Shown in pieces: positions 15,913-23,201 of a stretch of DNA of 64,000 nucleotides. The notes under the pieces are model-generated. The model saw only the letters and a program-made list of their open reading frames with translations, searched no databases and had not been told where the DNA came from. This DNA is from Pontimicrobium sp. SW4 (GTDB lineage Bacteria > Bacteroidota > Bacteroidia > Flavobacteriales > Flavobacteriaceae), in NCBI RefSeq assembly GCF_039954625.1, contig NZ_CP157199.1:3367249-3431248 (forward strand), in the 5' to 3' direction. The translations under genes and the position numbers were made by a program. Every line of letters starts with the position of its first letter. The first letter of the stretch is position 1.

Positions 15913-16314
15913 TTATTTTTTTAAATACTCCTTTACGAATTTCAGTTCCGATTTATTGTCAATTTGAGAATTCGAAACGCAGACGCTTGTCCACAATTTT
16001 CCATTCTCGTCTATTTTCCCAAAAACTAAATATTTTTTGTTTTTCTCAAAGAAGTAGTCGCAATTATTTTTTTCTTCTTTTTCTTCAATAAGTTTTTGGT
16101 TCGGCAGTATTTTTTTTCCGCGATACAGTTTTATAGTTTCAAACTTTCCATCTCCAACATAATTCCCGTAAAAAATTACAGTCGAACTTTTAAAACTGCC
16201 TTCTAATTTCAGTTCCGATTGACTTTTTTCACTTGTAATCGGGTAAGTTTTGCATTCACACGCAAAAGATTGATTGAAATAAGTCAAAAATATTATAAGT
16301 ATTATCGTTCTCAT
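15913..16314 (-). CDS. Secreted TIMP/NTR-like small protein (cassette J)
   Basis: 133 aa with a signal peptide cleaved just before CECKTYP. The mature protein begins with Cys, has further Cys in NNCDYF and TSVCVS, and follows the netrin/TIMP-like pattern: an N-terminal CxC, a strand VIFYGNYVG, a charged KLYRGKK hairpin, then KYLVFGKIDENGKLWTSVC. Many bacteria have similar small exported proteins of unknown role, and the likeness to metalloproteinase inhibitors is structural only. It is 24 nt from the cassette junction and sole gene of its cassette. Confidence 0.7.
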   Translation of the reverse strand: MRTIILIIFLTYFNQSFACECKTYPITSEKSQSELKLEGSFKSSTVIFYGNYVGDGKFETIKLYRGKKILPNQKLIEEKEEKNNCDYFFEKNKKYLVFGKIDENGKLWTSVCVSNSQIDNKSELKFVKEYLKK

Positions 16315-16338
16315 TAGGTTTCTCTAATTATTGCCAAC

Positions 16339-16456
16339 GTGTTCGTGTATGGTTAGTTGCGTTGGCTAGAACTAAGTTAGCAAAAGAAAACGAACCAGAG
16401 GAAAATCCGTAGGATTTTCCGAGTAGGTAAGAACCAAGCAATTGACTATACACGTT
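16339..16456 (-). repeat. attC-like site of cassette K
   Basis: Palindrome from GTGTTCGTGTATGGTTAGTTGCG to GCAATTGACTATACACGTT, with inner hairpin GGAAAATCC-gta-GGATTTTCC. The core GTTGGCTACA (16457-16466) pairs with TGTTGCCATC (17019-17028) at 8 of 10 positions, the poorest match in the array. Confidence 0.73.
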
Positions 16457-16461
16457 GTTGG

Positions 16462-16758
16462 CTACAGTTTTTTTAATTCTTTTAATATAATTTTTCCTAA
16501 TTCAAAAAAGGCATTACTCCAATTCATTTCTTTTTTTTCCGCATATAAAGATACTTGATTCGGCCATCCTTGATTCGAGCCATAAATATTATGTTTAGAT
16601 TCAAGATGATTTTTTAGAGTGGATGTGAAACATTTATTGTCAGAACCAGCTTGAAATCCGTGAATAAATGAAGTTATTGTGTTTCTATCAATTGGATAAA
16701 TCCACATAGAAGTTCTTTCTATAAAATGGTCTAGAGTTTTAAGTTCTTTAATAGTCAT
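16462..16758 (-). CDS. Small soluble protein, possibly immunity-like (cassette K)
   Basis: 98 aa from the ATG at 16758. An in-frame TTG two codons earlier is less likely. The pattern IERTSMWIYPIDRNTITSFIHGFQAG recalls short bacterial proteins with an 'R-P-x-M-Y ... F-h-x-G-h' motif that occur near toxins and in cassettes, some annotated as immunity proteins; I do not identify the family with certainty. No signal or membrane helix. The partner in this cassette is the 72-residue membrane protein 17 nt upstream. Confidence 0.6.
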   Translation of the reverse strand: MTIKELKTLDHFIERTSMWIYPIDRNTITSFIHGFQAGSDNKCFTSTLKNHLESKHNIYGSNQGWPNQVSLYAEKKEMNWSNAFFELGKIILKELKKL

Positions 16759-16775
16759 TTCCAATTCGATTCAAT

Positions 16776-16994
16776 TCAAGAGTTTAAAAAATCCTTTTTG
16801 TTTTGGTATCTGAAAATCTTAATAAGTAAACCAACAATAGACAGAAAGACTAAAATGTTAATTCCGCCTCCAATAATTCCAAAAGTTAAAGGCTCCATTT
16901 TTGTATTAGTAAGAATTAATGACATTGATAGGTTTAATCCGATTCTTAAAATCAAACTTATTATTACGAGATATACTAAATACTTTGCTTTCAT
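16776..16994 (-). CDS. Small two-helix membrane protein (cassette K)
   Basis: 72 aa, almost entirely two hydrophobic helices (residues ~5-28 and ~37-62) joined by a short polar turn, with a basic tail FRYQNKKD. No family recognised. It is the first gene after the recombinase end of the array, 34 nt inside the junction with X copy 3, whose candidate promoter points at it. Its short length makes it less certain than its neighbours, but frame, start placement and context fit a real gene. Confidence 0.55.
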   Translation of the reverse strand: MKAKYLVYLVIISLILRIGLNLSMSLILTNTKMEPLTFGIIGGGINILVFLSIVGLLIKIFRYQNKKDFLNS

Positions 16995-17028
16995 AAATTG
17001 CTTATGGGATTTTCAAATTGTTGCCATC

Positions 17029-17255
17029 GTCCACTGTGTATGGCGTAGTGAGGCGCGCCTCACGGAGAGCCATAATTGCGCCTCATTCGCTATACACGCT
17101 GATGTGTGTAGTTTCGTGAGGAGTTCTCGTAGACTCGAATAAATATACAATTAATTTGGCGAGGTGCAATTAACAGTGGACGATGGTATGTAATTAGTAG
17201 AAAGGAAGCGTTTGCAAAACGCGATTCTACGTGCCGCAGGCAATTACATACCATC
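17029..17255 (-). repeat. ORF-less cassette X, copy 3, at the recombinase-proximal end of the array
   Basis: Reads the same as copies 1 and 2. On its right it joins TAGTTATATGTGG rather than an attC-like body, so this is the array boundary. Being the first unit, it would be the most recently inserted if insertion happens at the recombinase end, as in integrons. The 297 bp between genes at 16995-17291 hold only this unit and 36 bp of boundary sequence. Confidence 0.85.
17140..17169 (-). promoter_or_regulatory. Candidate promoter inside X copy 3
   Basis: TTG (17167-17169), 19 bases, TATATTTA (17140-17147) on the minus strand, reading into cassette K and the rest of the array. If functional it is the counterpart of an integron cassette promoter. 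Inference. Confidence 0.42.
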
Positions 17256-17280
17256 TAGTTATATGTGGACTAATATACTC

Positions 17281-17307
17281 ATTATCCCAAATTATTCTCG
17301 GGATAAT
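17281..17307 (-). other. Stem-loop spanning the recombinase stop codon; candidate attachment site or terminator
   Basis: ATTATCCC (17281-17288) and GGGATAAT (17300-17307) form an 8-bp stem across the TAA at 17292-17294. There is no T-run after it on the coding strand, so it is a poor intrinsic terminator. It sits 26 bp from the array boundary, where an attI-like site would be expected. Which role it has cannot be decided from sequence. Confidence 0.4.
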
Positions 17308-18473
17308 AGGAACTTTTGTTCCACTTTATTGGTTTTTGTTACTTGCTCTATAGCATAATCCAATGGGCTTTTTATATCTAATAAATCTTTACGTGCTACA
17401 TGGGTGTAAATCATTGTTGTTTCGGGCTTTACATGACCAAGTAATTCTTGTATATGTCTTAGACCAACACCACTCTCAAGTAAATGTGTCGCATAGCTGT
17501 GTCTTAACGTATGTGGAGTAATACGCCTATCAATATTAGCGGCTTTACATGATCGCGATAAAAACTTTCTAACACTACTTGCTGAATATGGTTTGCCAAT
17601 AGCACCTTCAACAAAATAAACTTTAGGCTTATAAGTCATTAAATAATTTTGCAATAAAGGCATAAAACTATCGGCAAGGGTGACATATCTATCTTTTCGT
17701 CCTTTTGCTTGATGAATAAAAAGCTGTTTTCTATGTATTTGAATATTAGCTAATTTCAAATGCAACAATTCGCCAATACGTAATCCAGTTGAATAAATAA
17801 GTGCTAATATCGCTCTATGTTTTAAATTTTTAGTGCATTGTATTATGGTAATCATTTCCTCTTGTGAGAGTACAGTAGGTAGAAGTTTAGATTTAGTTGG
17901 TCTAGTTAGTGCTAAATCACTAATGCCAGTTTTGGGATAAAAAACAATAAACTGTTTCACTGCACTAATAAATTGACGCTGCGTGCTAATAGAATATTTT
18001 CGTTTAATAAATACCATCTCAATAAACATTTCAACATCCTTAACGGTTAAATGTTTTAAAGCTTTATTGTTGTGGAACTCTATAAAATCAGCTATAAAAA
18101 AACTATAGGTAAGCACTGTACTTTTACTATAGCGTTTGCCAATTAAATACCTATAAAAATTATTTAGGATATCCTTGTTTTGCTGTGTTAAATGTCTTTT
18201 TCGCTTATTTGGAAATTTTGCTTTTATGTCAGTTTTTTTATCGAACAGCAAACGGTTATCAATGTAGGCATGACCCTTAAAAATTGAATAAATCTGTTTC
18301 AAATTTTCTGAATTATTTTTTATATACCAACTTTTTAATGTGGTACTCCATTTAGCATTTGGTAAATGTTTTACAACATTTATTAAGGACCAATTATGTT
18401 TGAAACTAATAAGAATTTGGTTTTGTTTTCTATGAATTACTTTTGAAAGAGTTAATATTGGTAATCTACTCAT
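17292..18473 (-). CDS. Tyrosine recombinase, candidate cassette integrase
   Basis: 393 aa. An N-terminal ~70-residue domain with a WSTTLKSWY motif is followed by a SAM-like core-binding domain (~100-185) and the catalytic domain (~195-375). Catalytic residues are all present: Arg in STGLRIGELL, Lys in GRKDRYV, His and Arg in PHTLRHSYATHLLE, His in LLGHVKPETT, and Tyr in MIYTHV. The end DIKSPLD resembles the C-terminus of integron integrases, but the stretch between the Lys hairpin and HTLRH is only about 50 residues, too short to hold the extra helix of canonical IntI. It borders the cassette array at its 3' end and is transcribed toward it. I infer that it inserts and excises the cassettes. 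XerC/D-like or phage-type action elsewhere is the alternative. Confidence 0.85.
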   Translation of the reverse strand: MSRLPILTLSKVIHRKQNQILISFKHNWSLINVVKHLPNAKWSTTLKSWYIKNNSENLKQIYSIFKGHAYIDNRLLFDKKTDIKAKFPNKRKRHLTQQNKDILNNFYRYLIGKRYSKSTVLTYSFFIADFIEFHNNKALKHLTVKDVEMFIEMVFIKRKYSISTQRQFISAVKQFIVFYPKTGISDLALTRPTKSKLLPTVLSQEEMITIIQCTKNLKHRAILALIYSTGLRIGELLHLKLANIQIHRKQLFIHQAKGRKDRYVTLADSFMPLLQNYLMTYKPKVYFVEGAIGKPYSASSVRKFLSRSCKAANIDRRITPHTLRHSYATHLLESGVGLRHIQELLGHVKPETTMIYTHVARKDLLDIKSPLDYAIEQVTKTNKVEQKFLLSRE

Positions 18474-18585
18474 AATGATAGTGTTAATGCGACTTTAAAT
18501 CTACAAAAACTATACAATTTAGCCTAATAAAGCGTATTTATAAAAACCAATAAGTTAAATAACAAAAAAGTGGAATATTAAACTA

Positions 18586-19242
18586 CTACTTTTTTAACCT
18601 CTTTATTGCTGAAAAAGCTTTATCTACAAAATCTTCTTCTACTAAAATGGTAAATTCGTTGGTAGTAGAAACAACTTCATATAAAGTAATACCTTCCCAT
18701 GCTAAGCGTTTAAAAAAATGGTAATATAAGCCAGCAATTTTAGAGTTTTCTTCAGGCAAATTTATACTTATAGCAGACAGCCCATCTTGAATGGCTATAA
18801 GGTTTTCATCTTTAAAACATTCCATAATAAAAGGCTTTAAACTGCTGGAAATAATAATATTACTTTCATGTATACCTCTCGTGAAGGTGTAAAATAATTT
18901 AGATTGACCTTTTACTTTTTCTAATATTTTAGAATGATTTTGTATTAATGTATGAGAGTTTTTAACTGTAAAATCAGTAAGGTTAGAACGTACAGTGATA
19001 TCGCCTAAGTTATTGATGATTTTTTTCATCTTTAACGAATGCCCTGGAACCATAGGTGAATTATAGCGCCTTAAAGCCATCATAATAGCTGCCGATTTTA
19101 CAGGTTTTTTTAGCATATTGCTAATTGGTTGTTGCAGTTCTTCGGCTAAGGCACTGTAATTTATGATGCCTCGCGATAAAGCTTCTTCTAAATATGGTTG
19201 TGTAATAAGTACATCTTCTACACAGCTTGCAATTGTTTTCAT
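18586..19242 (-). CDS. ACT-domain-like protein paired with aspartate kinase
   Basis: 218 aa, soluble. The first ~70 residues are helical (LEEALSRGIINYSALAEELQ, then VKSAAIMMALRRYN), and the rest resembles tandem ACT-like folds (LIAIQDGLSAISINLPE, LAWEGITLYEVVSTTNEFTILVEE), the last of which closely follows the pattern of aspartate kinase regulatory domains. It is divergent from the aspartate kinase gene with 190 bp between. A role as separate regulatory partner or amino-acid sensor is plausible, not proven. Conserved-hypothetical type; I do not assign a symbol. Confidence 0.7.
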   Translation of the reverse strand: MKTIASCVEDVLITQPYLEEALSRGIINYSALAEELQQPISNMLKKPVKSAAIMMALRRYNSPMVPGHSLKMKKIINNLGDITVRSNLTDFTVKNSHTLIQNHSKILEKVKGQSKLFYTFTRGIHESNIIISSSLKPFIMECFKDENLIAIQDGLSAISINLPEENSKIAGLYYHFFKRLAWEGITLYEVVSTTNEFTILVEEDFVDKAFSAIKRLKK

Positions 19243-19432
19243 GTGTTAAATAATTAACAATATGTGCAAATTTAAACTTTTTTATTAAAAAAAGTGGTGG
19301 TAGTTATTATCTTATTTAGTTTTGATATTAAATTATTTATATGAAATGAGCCATAACAATTGAGAGGATACCAACCGAGATGTTCAATGGCGAATTCCAT
19401 ATGACAATTAAATAGTAATAAAAAAAGAACAG

Positions 19433-20752
19433 ATGAAAGTTTTAAAATTTGGAGGTACCTCTGTTGGATCTGTAGAAAACATAAACAACGTTAAGAATAT
19501 TATTGATGATGGACAAAGTAAAATTGTCGTTCTATCCGCAATGTCAGGTACAACAAACGCTTTAGTCTCTATTGCTAATTGTATTGCAGATGGTAAATCC
19601 AATAAAGCATTAGATCAAATAAATGAATTGCATACCCATTACTTTAATACGTTAGAGAACTTACTTACAAATGAAACCTATAAAGAAGCTGCAAAAGAAT
19701 ATGTTAACTCTATTTTTAATTTTCTAGTAGAATCTACTTACTCAAACTATTCTACTTTGTTAGAAAATAAAATTATTGCCCAAGGTGAATTGTTATCCAC
19801 ATATATGTTTAATAGCTTTTTAAATCAAGAAGGTATTAAATCTACTTTACTTTCAGCTTTAGAATTTATGAGAATAGATAAAACAAAAGAGCCAGATTTT
19901 TTCTATATAAAGCAGCATTTTAATACGGTATTTAATAACGCTAATACAGCTACTATATATGTAACTCAAGGTTTTATTTGTATAGATGAACACGGAAACA
20001 TTTCAAATTTGCAACGTGGAGGGAGCGATTATACAGCTACTATTCTAGGTGCAGTTACAAAGGCTGAAGAAGTTCAAATATGGACAGATATTGATGGGAT
20101 GCATAATAACGACCCTAGATATGTAGAGCACACACAGCCAATTAAAAACTTGTCTTATGATGAAGCAGCAGAATTAGCATATTTTGGAGCAAAAATATTA
20201 CATCCTCAAACTGTAACACCAGTTAGAATTGATAATATTCCTGTGCGATTAAAAAACACAATGAATCCGTTAGCTCAAGGAACTTTAATCACTAATAACA
20301 ATTCAAAAAGCGGAATTAAAGCAATTGCTGCGAAAGACAATATAACAGCAATAAAAATTAAATCTGGTAGAATGCTACAGGCTCATGGTTTCTTAAAAAA
20401 AGTTTTCGAGATTTTCGAGGCATTTGAAACATCTATAGATATGATTACCACATCTGAAGTTGCAGTGTCCTTGACTATTGATGATGATTCTAATCTTGAC
20501 AATATTATAACTGAATTAGAAAAAATTGCATTAATTGAGGTAGACAGAAATCAAAGTATTATATGTTTGGTTGGACACTCAATTGTACATCATCCAAAAA
20601 CATTTAAATTATTTCAAGTTTTAAAAGATGTAAATGTAAGAATGATTTCTTACGGAGGAAGTAATAATAATATATCTCTACTAGTTCCGACCTCTAGGAA
20701 AAAGGATACTTTAGAGAAATTACAGAACTATATTTTTAAGCTTATAGCTTAG
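19433..20752 (+). CDS. lysC: Aspartate kinase
   Basis: 439 aa. It begins with the amino-acid-kinase signature MKVLKFGGTSVGSVENI and continues with VVLSAMSGTTNALV, GFICIDEHGN, LQRGGSDYTATILGA and EVQIWTDIDGMHNNDPR, then two C-terminal ACT domains (~300-439) that usually bind lysine or threonine. It phosphorylates aspartate (EC 2.7.2.4), the first step toward lysine, threonine, methionine and peptidoglycan diaminopimelate. It stands alone, without the homoserine dehydrogenase fusion of thrA. A bidirectional terminator follows at 20761-20791. Symbol lysC is by function; paralogue identity is not resolvable here. Confidence 0.9.
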   Translation: MKVLKFGGTSVGSVENINNVKNIIDDGQSKIVVLSAMSGTTNALVSIANCIADGKSNKALDQINELHTHYFNTLENLLTNETYKEAAKEYVNSIFNFLVESTYSNYSTLLENKIIAQGELLSTYMFNSFLNQEGIKSTLLSALEFMRIDKTKEPDFFYIKQHFNTVFNNANTATIYVTQGFICIDEHGNISNLQRGGSDYTATILGAVTKAEEVQIWTDIDGMHNNDPRYVEHTQPIKNLSYDEAAELAYFGAKILHPQTVTPVRIDNIPVRLKNTMNPLAQGTLITNNNSKSGIKAIAAKDNITAIKIKSGRMLQAHGFLKKVFEIFEAFETSIDMITTSEVAVSLTIDDDSNLDNIITELEKIALIEVDRNQSIICLVGHSIVHHPKTFKLFQVLKDVNVRMISYGGSNNNISLLVPTSRKKDTLEKLQNYIFKLIA

Positions 20753-20760
20753 TTAATTAG

Positions 20761-20791
20761 AAAAGGTTGTACTACTGTAGTATAACCTTTT
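20761..20791. terminator. Bidirectional terminator between lysC and gldD
   Basis: Stem AAAAGGTTgTACTA with TAGTAtAACCTTTT, loop CTG, T-rich on both sides. It serves two genes that converge here. Confidence 0.75.
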
Positions 20792-21365
20792 ATTCTTTCC
20801 AACGAATAGTCTCCATAATATGCTGAATATCTTTCTTTAAATAATCTGCCGCTGGAAGAATAGAATCGTAATTTGGTTTAGCATAAAAGTATAAAGACCC
20901 AGTAACGAAATGGTTTATACTATCAGTTACATAAAACTGTGATTGTGAAGCTGCATTTCCACCAACTTCATAAAACATCCCATAAACTTTATTCATAGGG
21001 TCTAAAAAAGGTTGTTCTATAATTTCATCGGCTCTTTGAGAATGTTTTTGAGTAATATTTTGTGCATCTATTAAGTAGGGTTCTAGGTTCTTATTAATAA
21101 TCTCTTTGTAGGTAATATAAATAGTGCCTTTTAACGAAGGGTAAGAAATGTCTAAACTATAAGACTTTTCATCAGGAGACACTTTTATATTGCTAATATC
21201 TCTAGCAAACATATTTTTTTCGAAAGCAAAAGGAAGCTCAGATTCAATTGGTATATATTGATGCGCAGGATATTCTAATCGTAAAAACGCTTTTGGTTTA
21301 GGAATTGGATCATTTCCACAAGAAATGCAGCACACTGTTAATACTAATAAAAAGATATTTCTCAT
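20790..21365 (-). CDS. gldD: Gliding motility lipoprotein GldD
   Basis: 191 aa. Lipoprotein signal MRNIFLLVLTVCCISC, then the GldD hallmark PKPKAFLRLEYP and a conserved body including SYSLDISYP, GMFYEVGGNAASQSQF and VTGSLYFYA. It is a periplasmic or membrane-anchored component needed for gliding and type IX secretion in flavobacteria; its biochemical role is unknown. It follows gldE directly (stop and start adjoin), and the mutY-ssb-gldE-gldD order is typical of the family. Confidence 0.93.
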   Translation of the reverse strand: MRNIFLLVLTVCCISCGNDPIPKPKAFLRLEYPAHQYIPIESELPFAFEKNMFARDISNIKVSPDEKSYSLDISYPSLKGTIYITYKEIINKNLEPYLIDAQNITQKHSQRADEIIEQPFLDPMNKVYGMFYEVGGNAASQSQFYVTDSINHFVTGSLYFYAKPNYDSILPAADYLKKDIQHIMETIRWKE

Positions 21366-22667
21366 TTAATTAATGGTGATTTTTACTTGTTTAATGCGTT
21401 TTTTATCTAAAGATTCTATAGTAAAAACGTAATTCTCAAAATTTATTTTACTATCTAATTTTGGAAAGTTTCCAGAAATTTCCAAAACAAATCCTGCAAT
21501 AGTTTCTGCTTCTCCTTTTTTGTCTTCAAAAACACTTTCATCTTCAGCTTTAATAATACGATAAAAATCTTTTAAAGTTGTTTTACCATCAAAAACAAAG
21601 TTATTATTATCTAATTTTGAATAGATGAGATCATCATCATCAAACTCATCACTTATATCACCAACAATTTCTTCAATAACATCTTCTAAAGATACAATTC
21701 CTGAAGTACCTCCATACTCATCAACTACAACAGCTAGATGGACTTTCTTTTCTTGGAATTCTTGCATTAAATCGTCCAGCTTTTTATTCTCAGGAACAAA
21801 AAAAGGGTCGCGTAGTAAAGAGGTCCAATTAAATTGCTTTTTTCCTATATGAGGCAACAAATCTTTTACATATAATATGCCTATAACATTATCGACATTA
21901 TCTTGATATACAGGAATTCGAGAATAGCCATTTTTAATAATTTCTGGAACGATATCGATATATTTAGTGGTATTGTCTAGAGCAAAAATATCTATTCTCG
22001 GACGCATTACTTGTTTGGTGTCAGTATTTCCAAATGATACGATGCCTTGTAGTATTTTATGCTCCTCTTTAGTAGTGTCTTCTTCGCTAGTTAGTTCTAA
22101 TGCTTGAGATAATTGGTCAACACTAATATTAGATTTTTGCTTTCCTAACTTATTATGTATTGCAATAGTAATACTTCGCATAGGTAAACTTAAAGGAGAA
22201 ATTAGTACATCTAAAACGCGTAATGGATACGCCATAAATTTTGCAAATTTCAGACTATTTCTACTCGCATAAATTTTAGGTAAAATTTCACCAAATAATA
22301 AAATTAGAAAAGTGACTACACCAACTTCAATTAAAAACTTAAACCAAGTAGGAGATAAATTTGCAAAGTAAAACTCGCTTAAATATGCAAACAATATAAC
22401 TATGGCAATATTTATAAAGTTATTTGCTACCAAAATAGTCGCTAAAAGCTTCTTAGGTTTTTCTAATAACTTATAGATAATTTCTAGAGGTTTTGATTCT
22501 TCAGTAGAATTATCAAAATCTGATTGCGTTAGCGAAAACAATGCAACTTCGGCACCAGAAATTAATGCAGAACATAGTAACAGTAAAAAAAACAATATAA
22601 TTCCAGATACTGTTGAAGTATCTATGGCAGTAAGAGATATTGTTAAACTAATGGGGTCAGAATCCAA
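21366..22667 (-). CDS. gldE: Gliding motility-associated protein GldE (CNNM/CorC-type CBS-domain membrane protein)
   Basis: 433 aa starting at TTG (22665-22667); no ATG lies at a sensible distance. Hydrophobic helices at ~20-40, 88-110, 122-145 and further belong to a CNNM (DUF21) domain. A CBS pair (~200-330: MRPRIDIFALD, SRIPVYQDNVDNVIGILYV, HLAVVVDEYGGTSGIVSLED) and a CorC/HlyC C-terminal domain (~350-430) follow. The family is linked to Mg/Co ion transport; in flavobacteria this paralogue assists GldD. Encoded between ssb (21 nt gap) and gldD. Confidence 0.92.
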   Translation of the reverse strand: MDSDPISLTISLTAIDTSTVSGIILFFLLLLCSALISGAEVALFSLTQSDFDNSTEESKPLEIIYKLLEKPKKLLATILVANNFINIAIVILFAYLSEFYFANLSPTWFKFLIEVGVVTFLILLFGEILPKIYASRNSLKFAKFMAYPLRVLDVLISPLSLPMRSITIAIHNKLGKQKSNISVDQLSQALELTSEEDTTKEEHKILQGIVSFGNTDTKQVMRPRIDIFALDNTTKYIDIVPEIIKNGYSRIPVYQDNVDNVIGILYVKDLLPHIGKKQFNWTSLLRDPFFVPENKKLDDLMQEFQEKKVHLAVVVDEYGGTSGIVSLEDVIEEIVGDISDEFDDDDLIYSKLDNNNFVFDGKTTLKDFYRIIKAEDESVFEDKKGEAETIAGFVLEISGNFPKLDSKINFENYVFTIESLDKKRIKQVKITIN

Positions 22668-22688
22668 ATTTATACGTTTTGGTTAATA

Positions 22689-23132
22689 TTAAAATGGTAA
22701 ATCATCATTATCATCTCCAATAGGTTCACTTACTTGGTTTTGTGTTGACTGAGTGGCTGAGGCTTGAGAAGTTCCCGGAGTATTACCACTTTCGTTTTTG
22801 GTTGTTAAAAATGTAAAGTCGTTACAATAAATTTCGGTTGAATAGCGATCATTACCCTTGTCATCTTGCCATTTACGTGTTTTAATTCTTCCTTCTATAT
22901 ATACCTTATCGCCTTTACTTAAGTATTTTTCACAAATTTCAGCTGCTTTATTACGTACAACAATGTTGTGCCATTCAGTATTAGTCACACGTTCATTGGT
23001 TTGCTTATTTGTATAAGTCTCGTTGGTTGCTAAAGGAAAACGACCAACACAATTTTTATCATCAAAATAATGCATTTTCACTTCATCTCCTAAATGCCCA
23101 ATTAGCATTACTTTGTTTAACGTTCCTGACAT
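22689..23132 (-). CDS. ssb: Single-stranded DNA-binding protein
   Basis: 147 aa. An OB-fold occupies residues ~1-105 (MSGTLNKVMLIGHLGDEVK, TNTEWHNIVVRNKAAEICEK, YLSKGDKVYIEGRIKTRKW), followed by a low-complexity Gln/Ser/Thr linker and the acidic tip DDNDDLPF, which recruits replication and repair partners. It protects single-stranded DNA as a tetramer. It lies 69 nt after mutY. Confidence 0.95.
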   Translation of the reverse strand: MSGTLNKVMLIGHLGDEVKMHYFDDKNCVGRFPLATNETYTNKQTNERVTNTEWHNIVVRNKAAEICEKYLSKGDKVYIEGRIKTRKWQDDKGNDRYSTEIYCNDFTFLTTKNESGNTPGTSQASATQSTQNQVSEPIGDDNDDLPF

Positions 23133-23201
23133 AATAAATTGTTTTAGACCACAAAATTAGTGGTTTTTAAATTGATTTATTTAAAAGTAATAAAAAAGCT
23201 T

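Noticed and set aside
1..17255. CRISPR array
   Set aside because: The repeats are 50-180 bp, diverged and palindromic, and are separated by whole genes instead of uniform short spacers; no cas genes are seen.
1302..17255. X copies as insertion sequences
   Set aside because: No transposase frame, no target duplication visible, and each copy sits exactly at a cassette crossover point.
19243..19432. Lysine riboswitch ahead of aspartate kinase
   Set aside because: I see no long multi-helix inverted-repeat pattern in the 190 bp; the region is AT-rich and plain.
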